Below are positions 35,859 through 44,365 of a stretch of 64,000 nt of DNA, in pieces (position 1 is the stretch's first letter; each line of letters starts with the position of its first letter). The stretch is from NCBI RefSeq assembly GCF_900187445.1, contig NZ_FYEB01000007.1, positions 171,311 through 235,310 on the forward strand, given 5' to 3'. The notes under the pieces were generated by a model. The model did no database searches and was not told where the DNA came from. It was given only the letters and a program-made list of their open reading frames with translations. Origin of the DNA: Pseudomonas sp. Irchel s3b2. GTDB lineage: Bacteria; Pseudomonadota; Gammaproteobacteria; Pseudomonadales; Pseudomonadaceae. The position numbers and the translations under genes were made by a program.

Positions 35859-37016
35859 ATGTCAAAGAATCTGCTTGCCACGCTCAGCCTGATTGCACTG
35901 GCGTTGACGCTGAGCGCTTGCGATCAGTCCTCGACCGCCGAAGAACAGCCACCGCTGGCCATTGTACGAATAGAAACCATCGAAGCCCGCCCCCTGTCCA
36001 TTAGCAGTGAACTGAGCGGGCGGATTGCCGCGCCCCGCATCGCCGAAGTCCGTGCCCGTGTTGCTGGTGTGGTGTTGCAGCGAACCTTCCGTGAAGGCAG
36101 CGACGTAAAAAAAGGCGACGTTCTCTTCCGCATCGACCCGGCCCCGTTCAAGGCTGACCTCGACAGCGCCGAAGCGGCGCTGCGCAAGGCCGAAGCCAAC
36201 GCGTTCCAGGCGAAACTGCAGGAACAGCGTTACGCCCAGTTGATCGATGACAAGGCCATCAGCGCTCAGGATTACGACAACGCCCGGGCCAATGCCCGGC
36301 AGACCGCCGCCGATGTCGCCGCCAACAAAGCCGCCGTGGACCGGGCGAAACTGAACCTTGGTTATGCCACTGTCACAGCGCCGATTTCCGGGCGCATCGG
36401 CCGAGCGCTGGTAACTGAGGGCGCACTGGTCGGGCAGAACGAAACCACCCCTTTGGCACTGATTCAGCAGTTGAATCCGATCCACGCCGACCTGACGCAA
36501 TCGACCCGTGAACTCAACGACCTGCGCCGCGCGTTCCGTTCCGGCCAGTTGAAGGAAGTGGGCCAAGGCCAGGCCAAAGCCACGTTGATTCAGGACGACG
36601 GCAGCCTCTACCCGCTGCCGGGCAAGTTGCTGTTCACCGACATCACCGTCGACCCGGGCACCGGCCAGATCATTCTGCGCAGCGAGTTTCCCAACCCGGA
36701 CCTCGACTTGCTGCCGGGCAGCTTCGTTCGCGTGCGTCTGGAGCAAGCGTTCAATCAGCAAGGCATCAGCGTGCCGCAACGGGCCATTCAGCGCGACAGC
36801 GCCGGCATTGCCCAAGTGCTGCTGCTCGATGCCGAACAGCGCGTCGGCCAGCAACCGGTCGAGTTGGGCGCGGTGCAGAACGATCGCTGGATCGTCACCC
36901 GCGGCCTCCAACCCGGCGACCGCATCGTCACTGAAGGCCTGCAACATGCGCGCCCCGGTGAAAAAGTCCAGATAGACGACACCCCTCTTCCACTTGCCCA
37001 GGTTTCTGGTCAGTAA
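35859..37016 (+). CDS. RND efflux periplasmic adaptor (lipoprotein)
   Basis: Membrane fusion protein of 385 residues that links the RND pump to an outer-membrane channel. The signal peptide ends in the lipobox LSAC with Cys21, so the protein should be lipid-anchored to the inner membrane. Hairpin (residues 100-170), lipoyl (60-95; 175-205), beta-barrel and membrane-proximal domains follow in AcrA/MexA order, with GYATVTAPISGRIGRALVTEG at the lipoyl half. The RND permease follows after 15 bases. No outer-membrane factor gene is found nearby, so it probably borrows OprM/TolC. Confidence 0.94.
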   Translation: MSKNLLATLSLIALALTLSACDQSSTAEEQPPLAIVRIETIEARPLSISSELSGRIAAPRIAEVRARVAGVVLQRTFREGSDVKKGDVLFRIDPAPFKADLDSAEAALRKAEANAFQAKLQEQRYAQLIDDKAISAQDYDNARANARQTAADVAANKAAVDRAKLNLGYATVTAPISGRIGRALVTEGALVGQNETTPLALIQQLNPIHADLTQSTRELNDLRRAFRSGQLKEVGQGQAKATLIQDDGSLYPLPGKLLFTDITVDPGTGQIILRSEFPNPDLDLLPGSFVRVRLEQAFNQQGISVPQRAIQRDSAGIAQVLLLDAEQRVGQQPVELGAVQNDRWIVTRGLQPGDRIVTEGLQHARPGEKVQIDDTPLPLAQVSGQ

Positions 37017-37031
37017 GCAGGACGCTTTTTT

Positions 37032-40000
37032 ATGCCGCAGTTCTTTATCGACCGCCCGGTGTTCGCCTGGGTGATCGCCTTGTTCATCCTGCTGGCCGGC
37101 GCGCTGGCCATTGTGCAGTTGCCGGTGGCGCAGTACCCGAACGTTGCGCCGCCGAAAGTCGAAATCTATGCCACCTACCCGGGCGCTTCGGCGCAGACCG
37201 TGGACGAAAGCGTGGTCAGCCTGATCGAGGAAGAACTCAACGGCGCCGACCATCTGCTGTATTTCGAATCCCAGAGCAGCCTCGGCAGCGCCACCATCAC
37301 CGCGACGTTCCAGCCGGGCACTGACCCGGAAATGGCGCAGGTCGATGTGCAAAATCGCCTCAAAGCGGTGGAGTCGCGCTTGCCACAAGCCGTCACCCAG
37401 CAAGGCTTGCAGGTGGAGAAGGTCTCTGCCGGTTTCCTGTTGCTGATCACCCTCACCTCCAGCGACGGCAAGCTCGACGACGTAGCGCTCAGCGATTACC
37501 TGGCGCGCAACGTGATGAACGAAATCAAGCGTCTGGACGGCGTCGGCAAGGCCCAGCTGTACGGTGCCGAACGAGCGATGCGCATCTGGATCGATCCACA
37601 GAAGCTGATTGGCTTCAACCTGACCCCGGCCGATGTCAACGCCGCCATCGTTACGCAGAATGCTCAGGTTTCCGCGGGCAGCATCGGCGACTTGCCGACC
37701 CGCACCACTCAGGAAATCACCGCGACCATTCTGGTCAAAGGTCAGTTGTCGACCCCTGAAGAATTCGCCGACATCGTGCTCAAGGCCAATCCTGACGGCT
37801 CCACCGTGCGCATCGGCGATGTGGCGCGGGTCGAGATCGGCAGCCAGGAATATCAGTTCTCCACGCGACTGAACGGCAAACCGTCGACCGCCGTCAGCGT
37901 GCAACTGTCGCCGGGCGCCAATGCCCTGAGCACCGCGACCCTGGTGCGGGCGAAAATGGATGAGCTGGCGCGCTACTTCCCGGCCGGTGTCGAGTACAAG
38001 ATCCCGTACGACACCTCGCCCTTCGTCAAAGTCTCGATCACCAAAGTGGTTTACACCCTCGTCGAGGCGATGGTGCTGGTGTTTGCGGTGATGTTCCTGT
38101 TCCTGCAAAACATCCGCTACACGCTGATCCCGACCCTCGTTGTGCCTGTGGCGCTGATGGGGACTTTCGCGACCATGCTCGCGCTGGGCTTCTCGATCAA
38201 CGTGCTGACCATGTTCGGCATGGTGCTGGCCATCGGCATTCTGGTGGACGACGCCATTGTTGTGGTGGAGAACGTCGAGCGGATCATGGCCACCGAAGGC
38301 CTGTCGCCCAAAGAGGCGACGCGCAAGGCAATGAAGCAGATTACCGGGGCGATTATCGGCATCACATTAGTGCTGGTGGCGGTGTTCATTCCAATGGCGT
38401 TCATGCAGGGTTCGGTCGGGGTGATTTACCGGCAATTCTCGCTCTCGATGGCGACCTCGATCCTGTTCTCGGCCTTCCTCGCCCTGACCTTGACCCCGGC
38501 GCTGTGTGCGACGCTGCTCAATCCGATTGCCCCAGGCGAGCATCATGCCAAGGGCGGTTTCTTTGGCTGGTTCAACCGACGCTTCGAACAACTGACCGAA
38601 CGCTATCAGGGCTGGGTCGCCTATGCGTTGCAGCGCACCGGTCGGTACCTGTTGATCTACGGCGTGCTGCTGGTCGGTCTGGGGCTGTGCTTCAGTCGTC
38701 TACCCTCCTCGTTCCTGCCAGTGGAAGACCAGGGCTACACCATCACCGACATTCAACTGCCACCGGGCGCGAGCAAGAACCGCACGGTGCAAGTGGTCGA
38801 GCAGATCGAAGCGCACAACGCCACCGAACCGGGCGTCGGCGACAGCACGGTGATTCTCGGTTTCAGTTTTTCCGGCAGCGGGCAAAACGCGGCGTTGGCG
38901 TTTACCACGCTCAAGGATTGGTCGGATCGCGGTAGTGACGATTCGGCGAGTTCCATTGCCGACCGGGCCAACATTGCGCTGAGCCAGATCAAGGACGCCA
39001 TGGCCTTCGCGATATTGCCACCACCGGTCGATGGCCTCGGCACTTCCAGTGGTTTCGAGTTCCGCCTGCAAGACCGTGGCGGCCTAGGCCATGCCACGCT
39101 GATGCAGGCACGCAGCCAATTGCTGGCCGCCGCCGAGAAGAGCCCGGTCCTGATGAACGTGCGCGAAAGCGCCCTGGCCGAAGCGCCGCAGGTGCAACTA
39201 ATCGTCGACCGCAAACAGGCGAACGCGCTGGGGGTGTCGTTTGCCGACATTGGCAGCGTGCTGTCCACCGCTGTGGGCTCGGCCTACATCAATGATTTTC
39301 CCAACCAGGGGCGGATGCAACGGGTGGTGGTGCAGGCTGAAGGCGATCAACGCAGTCAGGTAGCCGATCTTTTGAAGATTAACGTGCGCAACAACGCCGA
39401 GAAAATGGTGCCGTTGTCGGCCTTCGTCCGGGCCAACTGGACTCAAGGCCCGGCGCAACTGACCCGTTACAACGGCTACCCGGCCATCAGCATTTCCGGC
39501 GAACCGGCGCCGGGTTACAGCACCGGCGAAGCCATGGCGGAAATCGAACGGTTGGTGGCGCAAGGCCCGGCAGGATTGGGTCAGGAATGGACCGGGCTGT
39601 CATTGCAGGAACGCCTGTCCGGCAGTCAGGCACCGATTCTGCTCGGGTTGTCGTTGCTGATCGTGTTCCTGTGTCTGGCGGCGTTGTACGAGAGCTGGTC
39701 GATACCGACGTCGGTGTTGCTGGTGGTGCCGCTCGGTGTACTCGGCGCGGTGTTGGCCGTGACGTTGCGCGGGATGCCCAACGACGTGTTCTTCAAGGTC
39801 GGGCTGATCACCATCATCGGCCTGTCGGCCAAGAACGCAATCCTGATCATCGAGTTCGCCAAAAGCCTGTACGACGAAGGCCACGACCTGATAGACGCCA
39901 CACTGCAAGCCGCGCGCCTACGGTTGCGGCCGATTGTCATGACGTCCCTGGCGTTCATTCTCGGCGTGGTGCCGCTGGCAATTGCCACGGGTGCGAGTTC

Positions 40001-40130
40001 GGCCAGTCAGCAAGCCATCGGCACCGGGGTGATTGGCGGGATGATCACCGCGACATTGGCGGTGGTGTTTGTGCCGGTGTTTTTTGTGGTGGTGATGAAG
40101 CTGGTGGGCAGACGGCATAAGCACAACTAA
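37032..40130 (+). CDS. RND multidrug efflux permease (HAE1 family)
   Basis: Proton-driven inner-membrane pump of 1032 residues in the AcrB/MexB superfamily. It begins MPQFFIDRPVFAWVIAL; helix 4 carries the proton-relay DD pair in GILVDDAIVVVENVER (near residue 410), and helix 10 the Lys of GLSAKNAILIIEFAK (near 940). The two large periplasmic loops are intact, and the protein ends without truncation. It is clearly HAE1 rather than heavy-metal type. I cannot assign it to a named Mex/Ttg system. Operon with the adaptor above; the divergent two-component genes are possible regulators. Confidence 0.95.
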   Translation: MPQFFIDRPVFAWVIALFILLAGALAIVQLPVAQYPNVAPPKVEIYATYPGASAQTVDESVVSLIEEELNGADHLLYFESQSSLGSATITATFQPGTDPEMAQVDVQNRLKAVESRLPQAVTQQGLQVEKVSAGFLLLITLTSSDGKLDDVALSDYLARNVMNEIKRLDGVGKAQLYGAERAMRIWIDPQKLIGFNLTPADVNAAIVTQNAQVSAGSIGDLPTRTTQEITATILVKGQLSTPEEFADIVLKANPDGSTVRIGDVARVEIGSQEYQFSTRLNGKPSTAVSVQLSPGANALSTATLVRAKMDELARYFPAGVEYKIPYDTSPFVKVSITKVVYTLVEAMVLVFAVMFLFLQNIRYTLIPTLVVPVALMGTFATMLALGFSINVLTMFGMVLAIGILVDDAIVVVENVERIMATEGLSPKEATRKAMKQITGAIIGITLVLVAVFIPMAFMQGSVGVIYRQFSLSMATSILFSAFLALTLTPALCATLLNPIAPGEHHAKGGFFGWFNRRFEQLTERYQGWVAYALQRTGRYLLIYGVLLVGLGLCFSRLPSSFLPVEDQGYTITDIQLPPGASKNRTVQVVEQIEAHNATEPGVGDSTVILGFSFSGSGQNAALAFTTLKDWSDRGSDDSASSIADRANIALSQIKDAMAFAILPPPVDGLGTSSGFEFRLQDRGGLGHATLMQARSQLLAAAEKSPVLMNVRESALAEAPQVQLIVDRKQANALGVSFADIGSVLSTAVGSAYINDFPNQGRMQRVVVQAEGDQRSQVADLLKINVRNNAEKMVPLSAFVRANWTQGPAQLTRYNGYPAISISGEPAPGYSTGEAMAEIERLVAQGPAGLGQEWTGLSLQERLSGSQAPILLGLSLLIVFLCLAALYESWSIPTSVLLVVPLGVLGAVLAVTLRGMPNDVFFKVGLITIIGLSAKNAILIIEFAKSLYDEGHDLIDATLQAARLRLRPIVMTSLAFILGVVPLAIATGASSASQQAIGTGVIGGMITATLAVVFVPVFFVVVMKLVGRRHKHN

Positions 40131-40234
40131 CCCACAACACCGCTCCCACATAGGAACTCGTTGGTTTCGGGGGTGTGGTCACACATAACCACGCTGGGCT
40201 AAGGTGTTTGCATACCTTGGCTCATCGAGTTCAC

Positions 40235-40429
40235 ATGCCCCTCCTCACCCACACCCACCCTCGCCTGTCCGCCGCCGCCACGCTCGGCATCGCCATGGGC
40301 ATTCTGATTCCGGCCGACTCGATCATCAGCAAAATCCTCATTGGCTGGAACGTCGGGGTCTGGACTTATCTGCTCTTGATGTTCTGGCTCGCCGTGCGCG
40401 CCAAAGCCACCGGCGGGTTGTTTGGATAG
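40235..40429 (+). pseudogene. DUF1345 membrane protein remnant with internal deletion
   Basis: The 64-codon frame starts MPLLTHTHPRLSAAATLGIA and continues through two helices to WLAVRAKA, which I recognise as the N-terminal quarter of the roughly 210-220-residue DUF1345 membrane proteins of pseudomonads. It then jumps to TGGLFG and stops, resembling the far C-terminal end of such proteins. The middle, about 150 residues, is missing. Most likely an in-frame internal deletion; it may still be expressed as a short two-helix peptide. Recognition is from memory. Confidence 0.6.
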
Positions 40430-40483
40430 TTCTTTACATAGCCCGTGGCAGCGTTTTCAAATTTCTGTCACCCCACTAACTCA

Positions 40484-41602
40484 TCAGTTCAAGGTTGTTA
40501 CAGTGATGACTGCCGGCTCCCCGGGAATACTGGAGGCGTTCTGACCTCTCATCGTCAGTGTATAAGTGGTGTTTGGCGTTAATGAGTAAAGGGTCATTTG
40601 CATAAAAAAAGGCGTAAATTTCCACGTTCCGCTACCACGTTGGACTGTACATTCCCAACCATTCAACCCAACAGCTGACTCCGGCAGATCCCATGCTATT
40701 GAGATGGAATACCGGCCTACTGTTGTAGCGCGAAAATTCCTTGGAGGGCCCATCACCGAAGTTCTTACCTTCACCGGGTCGCTTTTTTCCGAACGAAGAC
40801 CGGCTTCGTCCTGAGTCGATACTTCAAAAACATAATCCGTACCAGGCTCTAGCTCCGTAGCCAGATGGACATCGATTTGAGCGGAGGAAGATAGATCTTC
40901 AGTGTGGATCAGATGTCCGTCGCGCCATATCTCATTTTTAGAAACTCGCACATTATCGTAAGGTCTTTCCCACATGAGAGCTGCTGAAGTGGGCGTAACA
41001 TTCATAGCGACAAGCCCGGTCGGTTTATTGGGCGGGGTTACGTCCAGCGTGGCCGGATCCGAGACGTTGCCACGAGCACTACAGGCGCGGACTTCAAAGT
41101 CATAAGCAGTAAACGACGTCGGATTGTTCACCTGACAAGTCAGGCCACGAACTGCAGTAATGACTTCGCCCTGGTGTGAAACCAGATAATGGAATGCTGG
41201 CTCACCACCGACGGGCGCGCTCCAACTCAGCATAAAGCCTGCATCTGTGCGCTCGGAAATTTGCAGATCGCCCGGCGCCCCAGGACTTCTGTCCAGAGGA
41301 AAATAACTCGGCTTGGAAATGATACCGTCAGCCGCTTTTGCCCGGACGCAAATCATATAATCCGAATCATTTCTCAATCCCCGCAGTTCGTAAGGTGGCC
41401 GAGGAATAACTACGGTGGTGATGTTAACGCCTGAAATTTCGTAGCCCTGCGCATCGGGACATAAACTACATGCCGCATAGGGCTCTTCCCAAGTCAGCTC
41501 AGCGACGGTCGGACTTATTCTTCTAGCCTTTAATTTACCGGGGCGGCAGATTTGCACGGAAGACTCAGAAAGTTCCGGTGAACCTTGGGAGGACTTGCTC
41601 AT
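40484..41602 (-). CDS. Protein of four fibronectin type III domains
   Basis: 372 residues made almost only of FN3 repeats at about residues 20-108, 110-195, 197-285 and 288-372, each with the Trp in strand B (AELTWEEP, FMLSWSAP, AALMWERP, ISIAWDLP) and the Tyr near the end (YMICVRAKA, YDFEVRACS, YVFEVSTQD, YTLTMRGQN). There is no signal peptide or membrane segment, so export, if any, is by another route. Function unknown; such domains mediate binding. It lies in the accessory region next to regulators and an RHS tip. The first repeat has an unusual CSLC pair. Confidence 0.85.
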   Translation of the reverse strand: MSKSSQGSPELSESSVQICRPGKLKARRISPTVAELTWEEPYAACSLCPDAQGYEISGVNITTVVIPRPPYELRGLRNDSDYMICVRAKAADGIISKPSYFPLDRSPGAPGDLQISERTDAGFMLSWSAPVGGEPAFHYLVSHQGEVITAVRGLTCQVNNPTSFTAYDFEVRACSARGNVSDPATLDVTPPNKPTGLVAMNVTPTSAALMWERPYDNVRVSKNEIWRDGHLIHTEDLSSSAQIDVHLATELEPGTDYVFEVSTQDEAGLRSEKSDPVKVRTSVMGPPRNFRATTVGRYSISIAWDLPESAVGLNGWECTVQRGSGTWKFTPFFMQMTLYSLTPNTTYTLTMRGQNASSIPGEPAVITVTTLN

Positions 41603-42194
41603 GTTTACATCCTCTGTAGTTGGATGTCGGTATTTTTACGCTCATTCAGTAATGTTCACAGCTCACAGAACTGATAGTTGCATCTACTGCTAATGTGTGT
41701 TTATCCATGTACGTTCCTGAAAGAACCCCATGAAAGACAGGACACCGTTTCCCCCTCACGATAAGGGATCGGCAAACGGTTATGTTTATGACTAACAGTA
41801 ACGATAAGAGTGGGGAGCTTTTGGGGCTGTACCAGGACAGCAACACTTATCCAGACAGTTCACCGACCACACCTTTTTCCATGGCGACCTTCTCGAAACG
41901 AGAAAAAATTGTGCCTGATCAGAAAATTAACGCCTGGAACCGAGACGGAACAACCGGCGTTTTCTCCTACAGCAATGGTCGCTTTTCCTGACAGCCTTTT
42001 CACCACTGCCTCATTAAAGTCCACCACCTGTAATTTCTGACAGGTCCCAATCAAGCTAAATAGAGATATAAGGAAAACGTACCTCCAGCCCGACCCTAGG
42101 TGTCTGGAGAATGGCCGTGCGAACCATGCCTTTAAGAAGTAGGAAGATTCTGTCGCGCCCACGCCGTCAATGATGATAAATGGGAGATTCAACT
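41603..42194. other. 592-base gap without a recognisable gene
   Basis: AT-rich relative to its neighbours and lacks REP elements. A 69-codon plus-strand frame (41782-41991, starting MFMTNSNDKSGELLGLYQDS) has AAGGGA about 12 bases upstream; I do not recognise it and rate it as weak. The stretch probably holds the promoters of the divergent FN3 and LuxR-type genes. Confidence 0.4.
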
Positions 42195-42563
42195 ATGTAC
42201 CGCACCACCGCCGTCTCAGGTCGATCATCGTCAGCCCAACCCTGTTTCCAGCCTGCGGAGAGGGCCCAACCCCACGCAATAAAACTCACCCGCCGGGAAA
42301 AGGAGTTCCTGCAGTGGAGCGAGGCAGGAAAGTCATCCTGGGAAATCGCAATGATCGTTGAATGTAGCGAGGCCAACGTGAATTACCATTTCAATAACAT
42401 CCGCAAAAAGTTTGGCGTGAGTTCGCGCCATCTCGCCGGAACGATGGCGCGCGAGCAAGGCCTGATTCATGGGCCTGGCGACGGCGTCCGTTCGTCGGGC
42501 AGCGCATCATTGACCCCTGCCGAGCCCCTTCATGAACCTGAAACAGACAGCCAAACACCTTGA
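42195..42563 (+). CDS. LuxR-type HTH solo regulator
   Basis: 122 residues, of which about 35-100 form a LuxR/GerE HTH (LTRREKEFLQWSEAGKSSWEIA; NVNYHFNNIRKKFGVSSRHLA). It resembles the C-terminal half of quorum-sensing LuxR proteins but lacks the autoinducer-binding half, so it is a solo DNA-binding protein or a remnant. GGGAG lies 8 bases before the ATG at 42195. The next gene, a response regulator, begins 31 bases before its stop, in another frame, which indicates translational coupling. Confidence 0.8.
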   Translation: MYRTTAVSGRSSSAQPCFQPAERAQPHAIKLTRREKEFLQWSEAGKSSWEIAMIVECSEANVNYHFNNIRKKFGVSSRHLAGTMAREQGLIHGPGDGVRSSGSASLTPAEPLHEPETDSQTP

Positions 42564-43260
42564 CCTTCCCCACAGCGGTGCCCGTGACGACATGCCAGCG
42601 TCCCACGGGCATGGCTCAAACAAAGCGCTACGCATCATCCTCGCCGACGACCATCCTGTCGTATTGATGGGGGCAGAAATGGCGCTTGGCAATACCTTCT
42701 CCATCGTTGCTCAGGCACACAGTGCCGATGAGTTGATCAACCATCTACAGCGTACTCCTTGCGACCTGCTGATCAGTGATTACTCGATGCCCAGCGGCCA
42801 ATTCCCCGATGGGCTGAAATTGATGAATTATGTCAAACGTCACTTTCGTCAATTGCCGGTCATCGTCATGACCATGCTATCCAATCCGACAATACACCAA
42901 GCATTGCTCAAACTCGGCATCGACGGTTTGTTCGACAAACGCAGTTCACTTTGTGATTTGAAGCGCTCCGTACATGATGTGATCAAGGGACGGCGATTTG
43001 TGAGTCCCGCCTTTGCTCAAGGACTGCAAGCGCAAACCTTGTCCGGACAAGAAGATGTCTGCGCAGCCAATCTTTCCGAACGAGAAGTGGAAGTGGTGAG
43101 GTTATTTGTTCAGGGGTTGTCCGGCCGCCAGATCGCCGCGCACTTCAATCGCAGTGAAAAAACCATCAGCCGACAAAAACGCACCGCCATGGACAAGCTG
43201 GGGCTTGGCCACGACGGTGGGTTGATCGAGTTTGCTCGGGTGAATGGGTTAGCCCTTTAA
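42532..43260 (+). CDS. NarL/FixJ-type response regulator
   Basis: 242 residues: a 30-residue tail, a receiver domain with acidic pocket LADDH and phospho-acceptor Asp83 (LLISDYSMPSG), and a LuxR-type HTH at about 180-240 (LSEREVEVVRLFVQGLSGRQIAAHFNRSEKTISRQKRTAM). It resembles RcsB/BvgA-like regulators of surface structures. It overlaps the preceding HTH gene by 32 bases; a start at the ATG at 42592 would remove the overlap. No histidine kinase gene is nearby. Confidence 0.88.
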   Translation: MNLKQTAKHLDLPHSGARDDMPASHGHGSNKALRIILADDHPVVLMGAEMALGNTFSIVAQAHSADELINHLQRTPCDLLISDYSMPSGQFPDGLKLMNYVKRHFRQLPVIVMTMLSNPTIHQALLKLGIDGLFDKRSSLCDLKRSVHDVIKGRRFVSPAFAQGLQAQTLSGQEDVCAANLSEREVEVVRLFVQGLSGRQIAAHFNRSEKTISRQKRTAMDKLGLGHDGGLIEFARVNGLAL

Positions 43261-43285
43261 CCTGAACATCCCCATCTGCCGCAAT

Positions 43286-44365
43286 TTAGAGCTCATCTCT
43301 TATTAAAACACCCAAGTCAACGACTCTTTGCCTCAGATCACGAATATCGCGCTCGTCTTCAGGCGTGGGACGACGAGCCTTCTTTAATTTATCCAACCGC
43401 GAGTTCAATTCATCTTTTTCGGAACGCAGCGACTCCACCCTTTCGTTCCTGGCACCGCGAGAACTCTTGGCCATAGCGATCTTCGCATTTTCTCGCCCAA
43501 TCTCCTTCGATGTAAATTGAGCACTTACCTCATCATAGATGGGAGCTGCCCTCCTACTTTGTCGCACGGGTGAAGGCATACGAGGTCGTTCTCGCGGCCG
43601 CGTGCTCGGCTCTATTTTCTTCCCGGCATTGATAGGCACAGGTCCGGGATCTGCAGAGCCCGTGTGTATAGTCCAGCCCGCCAGAGGGTCACCCCTTCTA
43701 GACGTGGACTGTCGTTGTGCCTGGCTAGCTGCAGGCGCAGGCGTACTAATCTTGCGCACCTGTAATAACCTGTTGAGCGGCATGTTTCCGGTCGGGTCCG
43801 AATACTTAACCGGATTGCCCAACACGTACGTGTACGTATTCAATCCGCCCGCTCCAAAGGGGCTCAAATTATCCGGGCTATGAAATCGCATAAGCATTGT
43901 ATTAAACGCTCGATATCCATTCCCCAGCAAATACCACCCCGTGTATGCCTCCCGTAATTCACCGTTATACCCGAAATTGGTTTTCACCGGCATCTCGGAA
44001 CTTCGGTGCCCATAGGCTGAATAGGCAATATCATTACCAGTCCCATCGTCCACTTCGCACAACGGGCTATTTTTGTGATCCTGGGCCAGCAATAGTTTCT
44101 TTGGGACGGCACCTGCCTGGTGCTCTGCAAGCACAACTCCGTTGCCACGAATAAAACGACTGCTTTCGGAACCCTGGACGTGATTGACCAGCTCACCGTT
44201 CTGATAATAGCTTTCCTGTGGCCCGTCAACACCATTACGACCCGTGAGTGTATCCAACGGATCGTAGCGATATCCGCTGGGCGTCTCGCCCGGCAAGGCG
44301 CTGACCTGCGTCAACCGACCTAGAGCATCGTAGTCCAGCACACGACCTTCTTCATCCCGGATCAT
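43286..44365 (-). CDS. RHS-repeat core tip, 5'-truncated, with variable C-terminal domain
   Basis: The first 190 residues are the end of an RHS shell: FNTMLMRFHSPDNLSPFGAGGLNTYTYVLGNPVKYSDPTG is the RHS-associated core that marks the cleavage site before the effector tip. Residues 200-359 are variable, first Pro/Arg-rich, then a coiled-coil (RVESLRSEKDELNSRLDKLKKAR). The frame has no RHS start; upstream it fuses to an autotransporter passenger, where the last RHS-coded bases are read out of frame. Its ATG overlaps the stop of that frame as ATGA, so it could be translated by reinitiation. No immunity-like gene follows on this strand. Confidence 0.75.
   Translation of the reverse strand: MIRDEEGRVLDYDALGRLTQVSALPGETPSGYRYDPLDTLTGRNGVDGPQESYYQNGELVNHVQGSESSRFIRGNGVVLAEHQAGAVPKKLLLAQDHKNSPLCEVDDGTGNDIAYSAYGHRSSEMPVKTNFGYNGELREAYTGWYLLGNGYRAFNTMLMRFHSPDNLSPFGAGGLNTYTYVLGNPVKYSDPTGNMPLNRLLQVRKISTPAPAASQAQRQSTSRRGDPLAGWTIHTGSADPGPVPINAGKKIEPSTRPRERPRMPSPVRQSRRAAPIYDEVSAQFTSKEIGRENAKIAMAKSSRGARNERVESLRSEKDELNSRLDKLKKARRPTPEDERDIRDLRQRVVDLGVLIRDEL

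Noticed and set aside
35862..38108. 748-codon minus-strand frame opposite the RND operon
   Set aside because: Antisense shadow of two well-recognised pump genes; rich in His, Arg and Gln with no motif.
41782..41991. 69-codon frame between the FN3 and LuxR genes
   Set aside because: Ribosome site is distant and the peptide is not recognised; kept only as a note in the gap entry.
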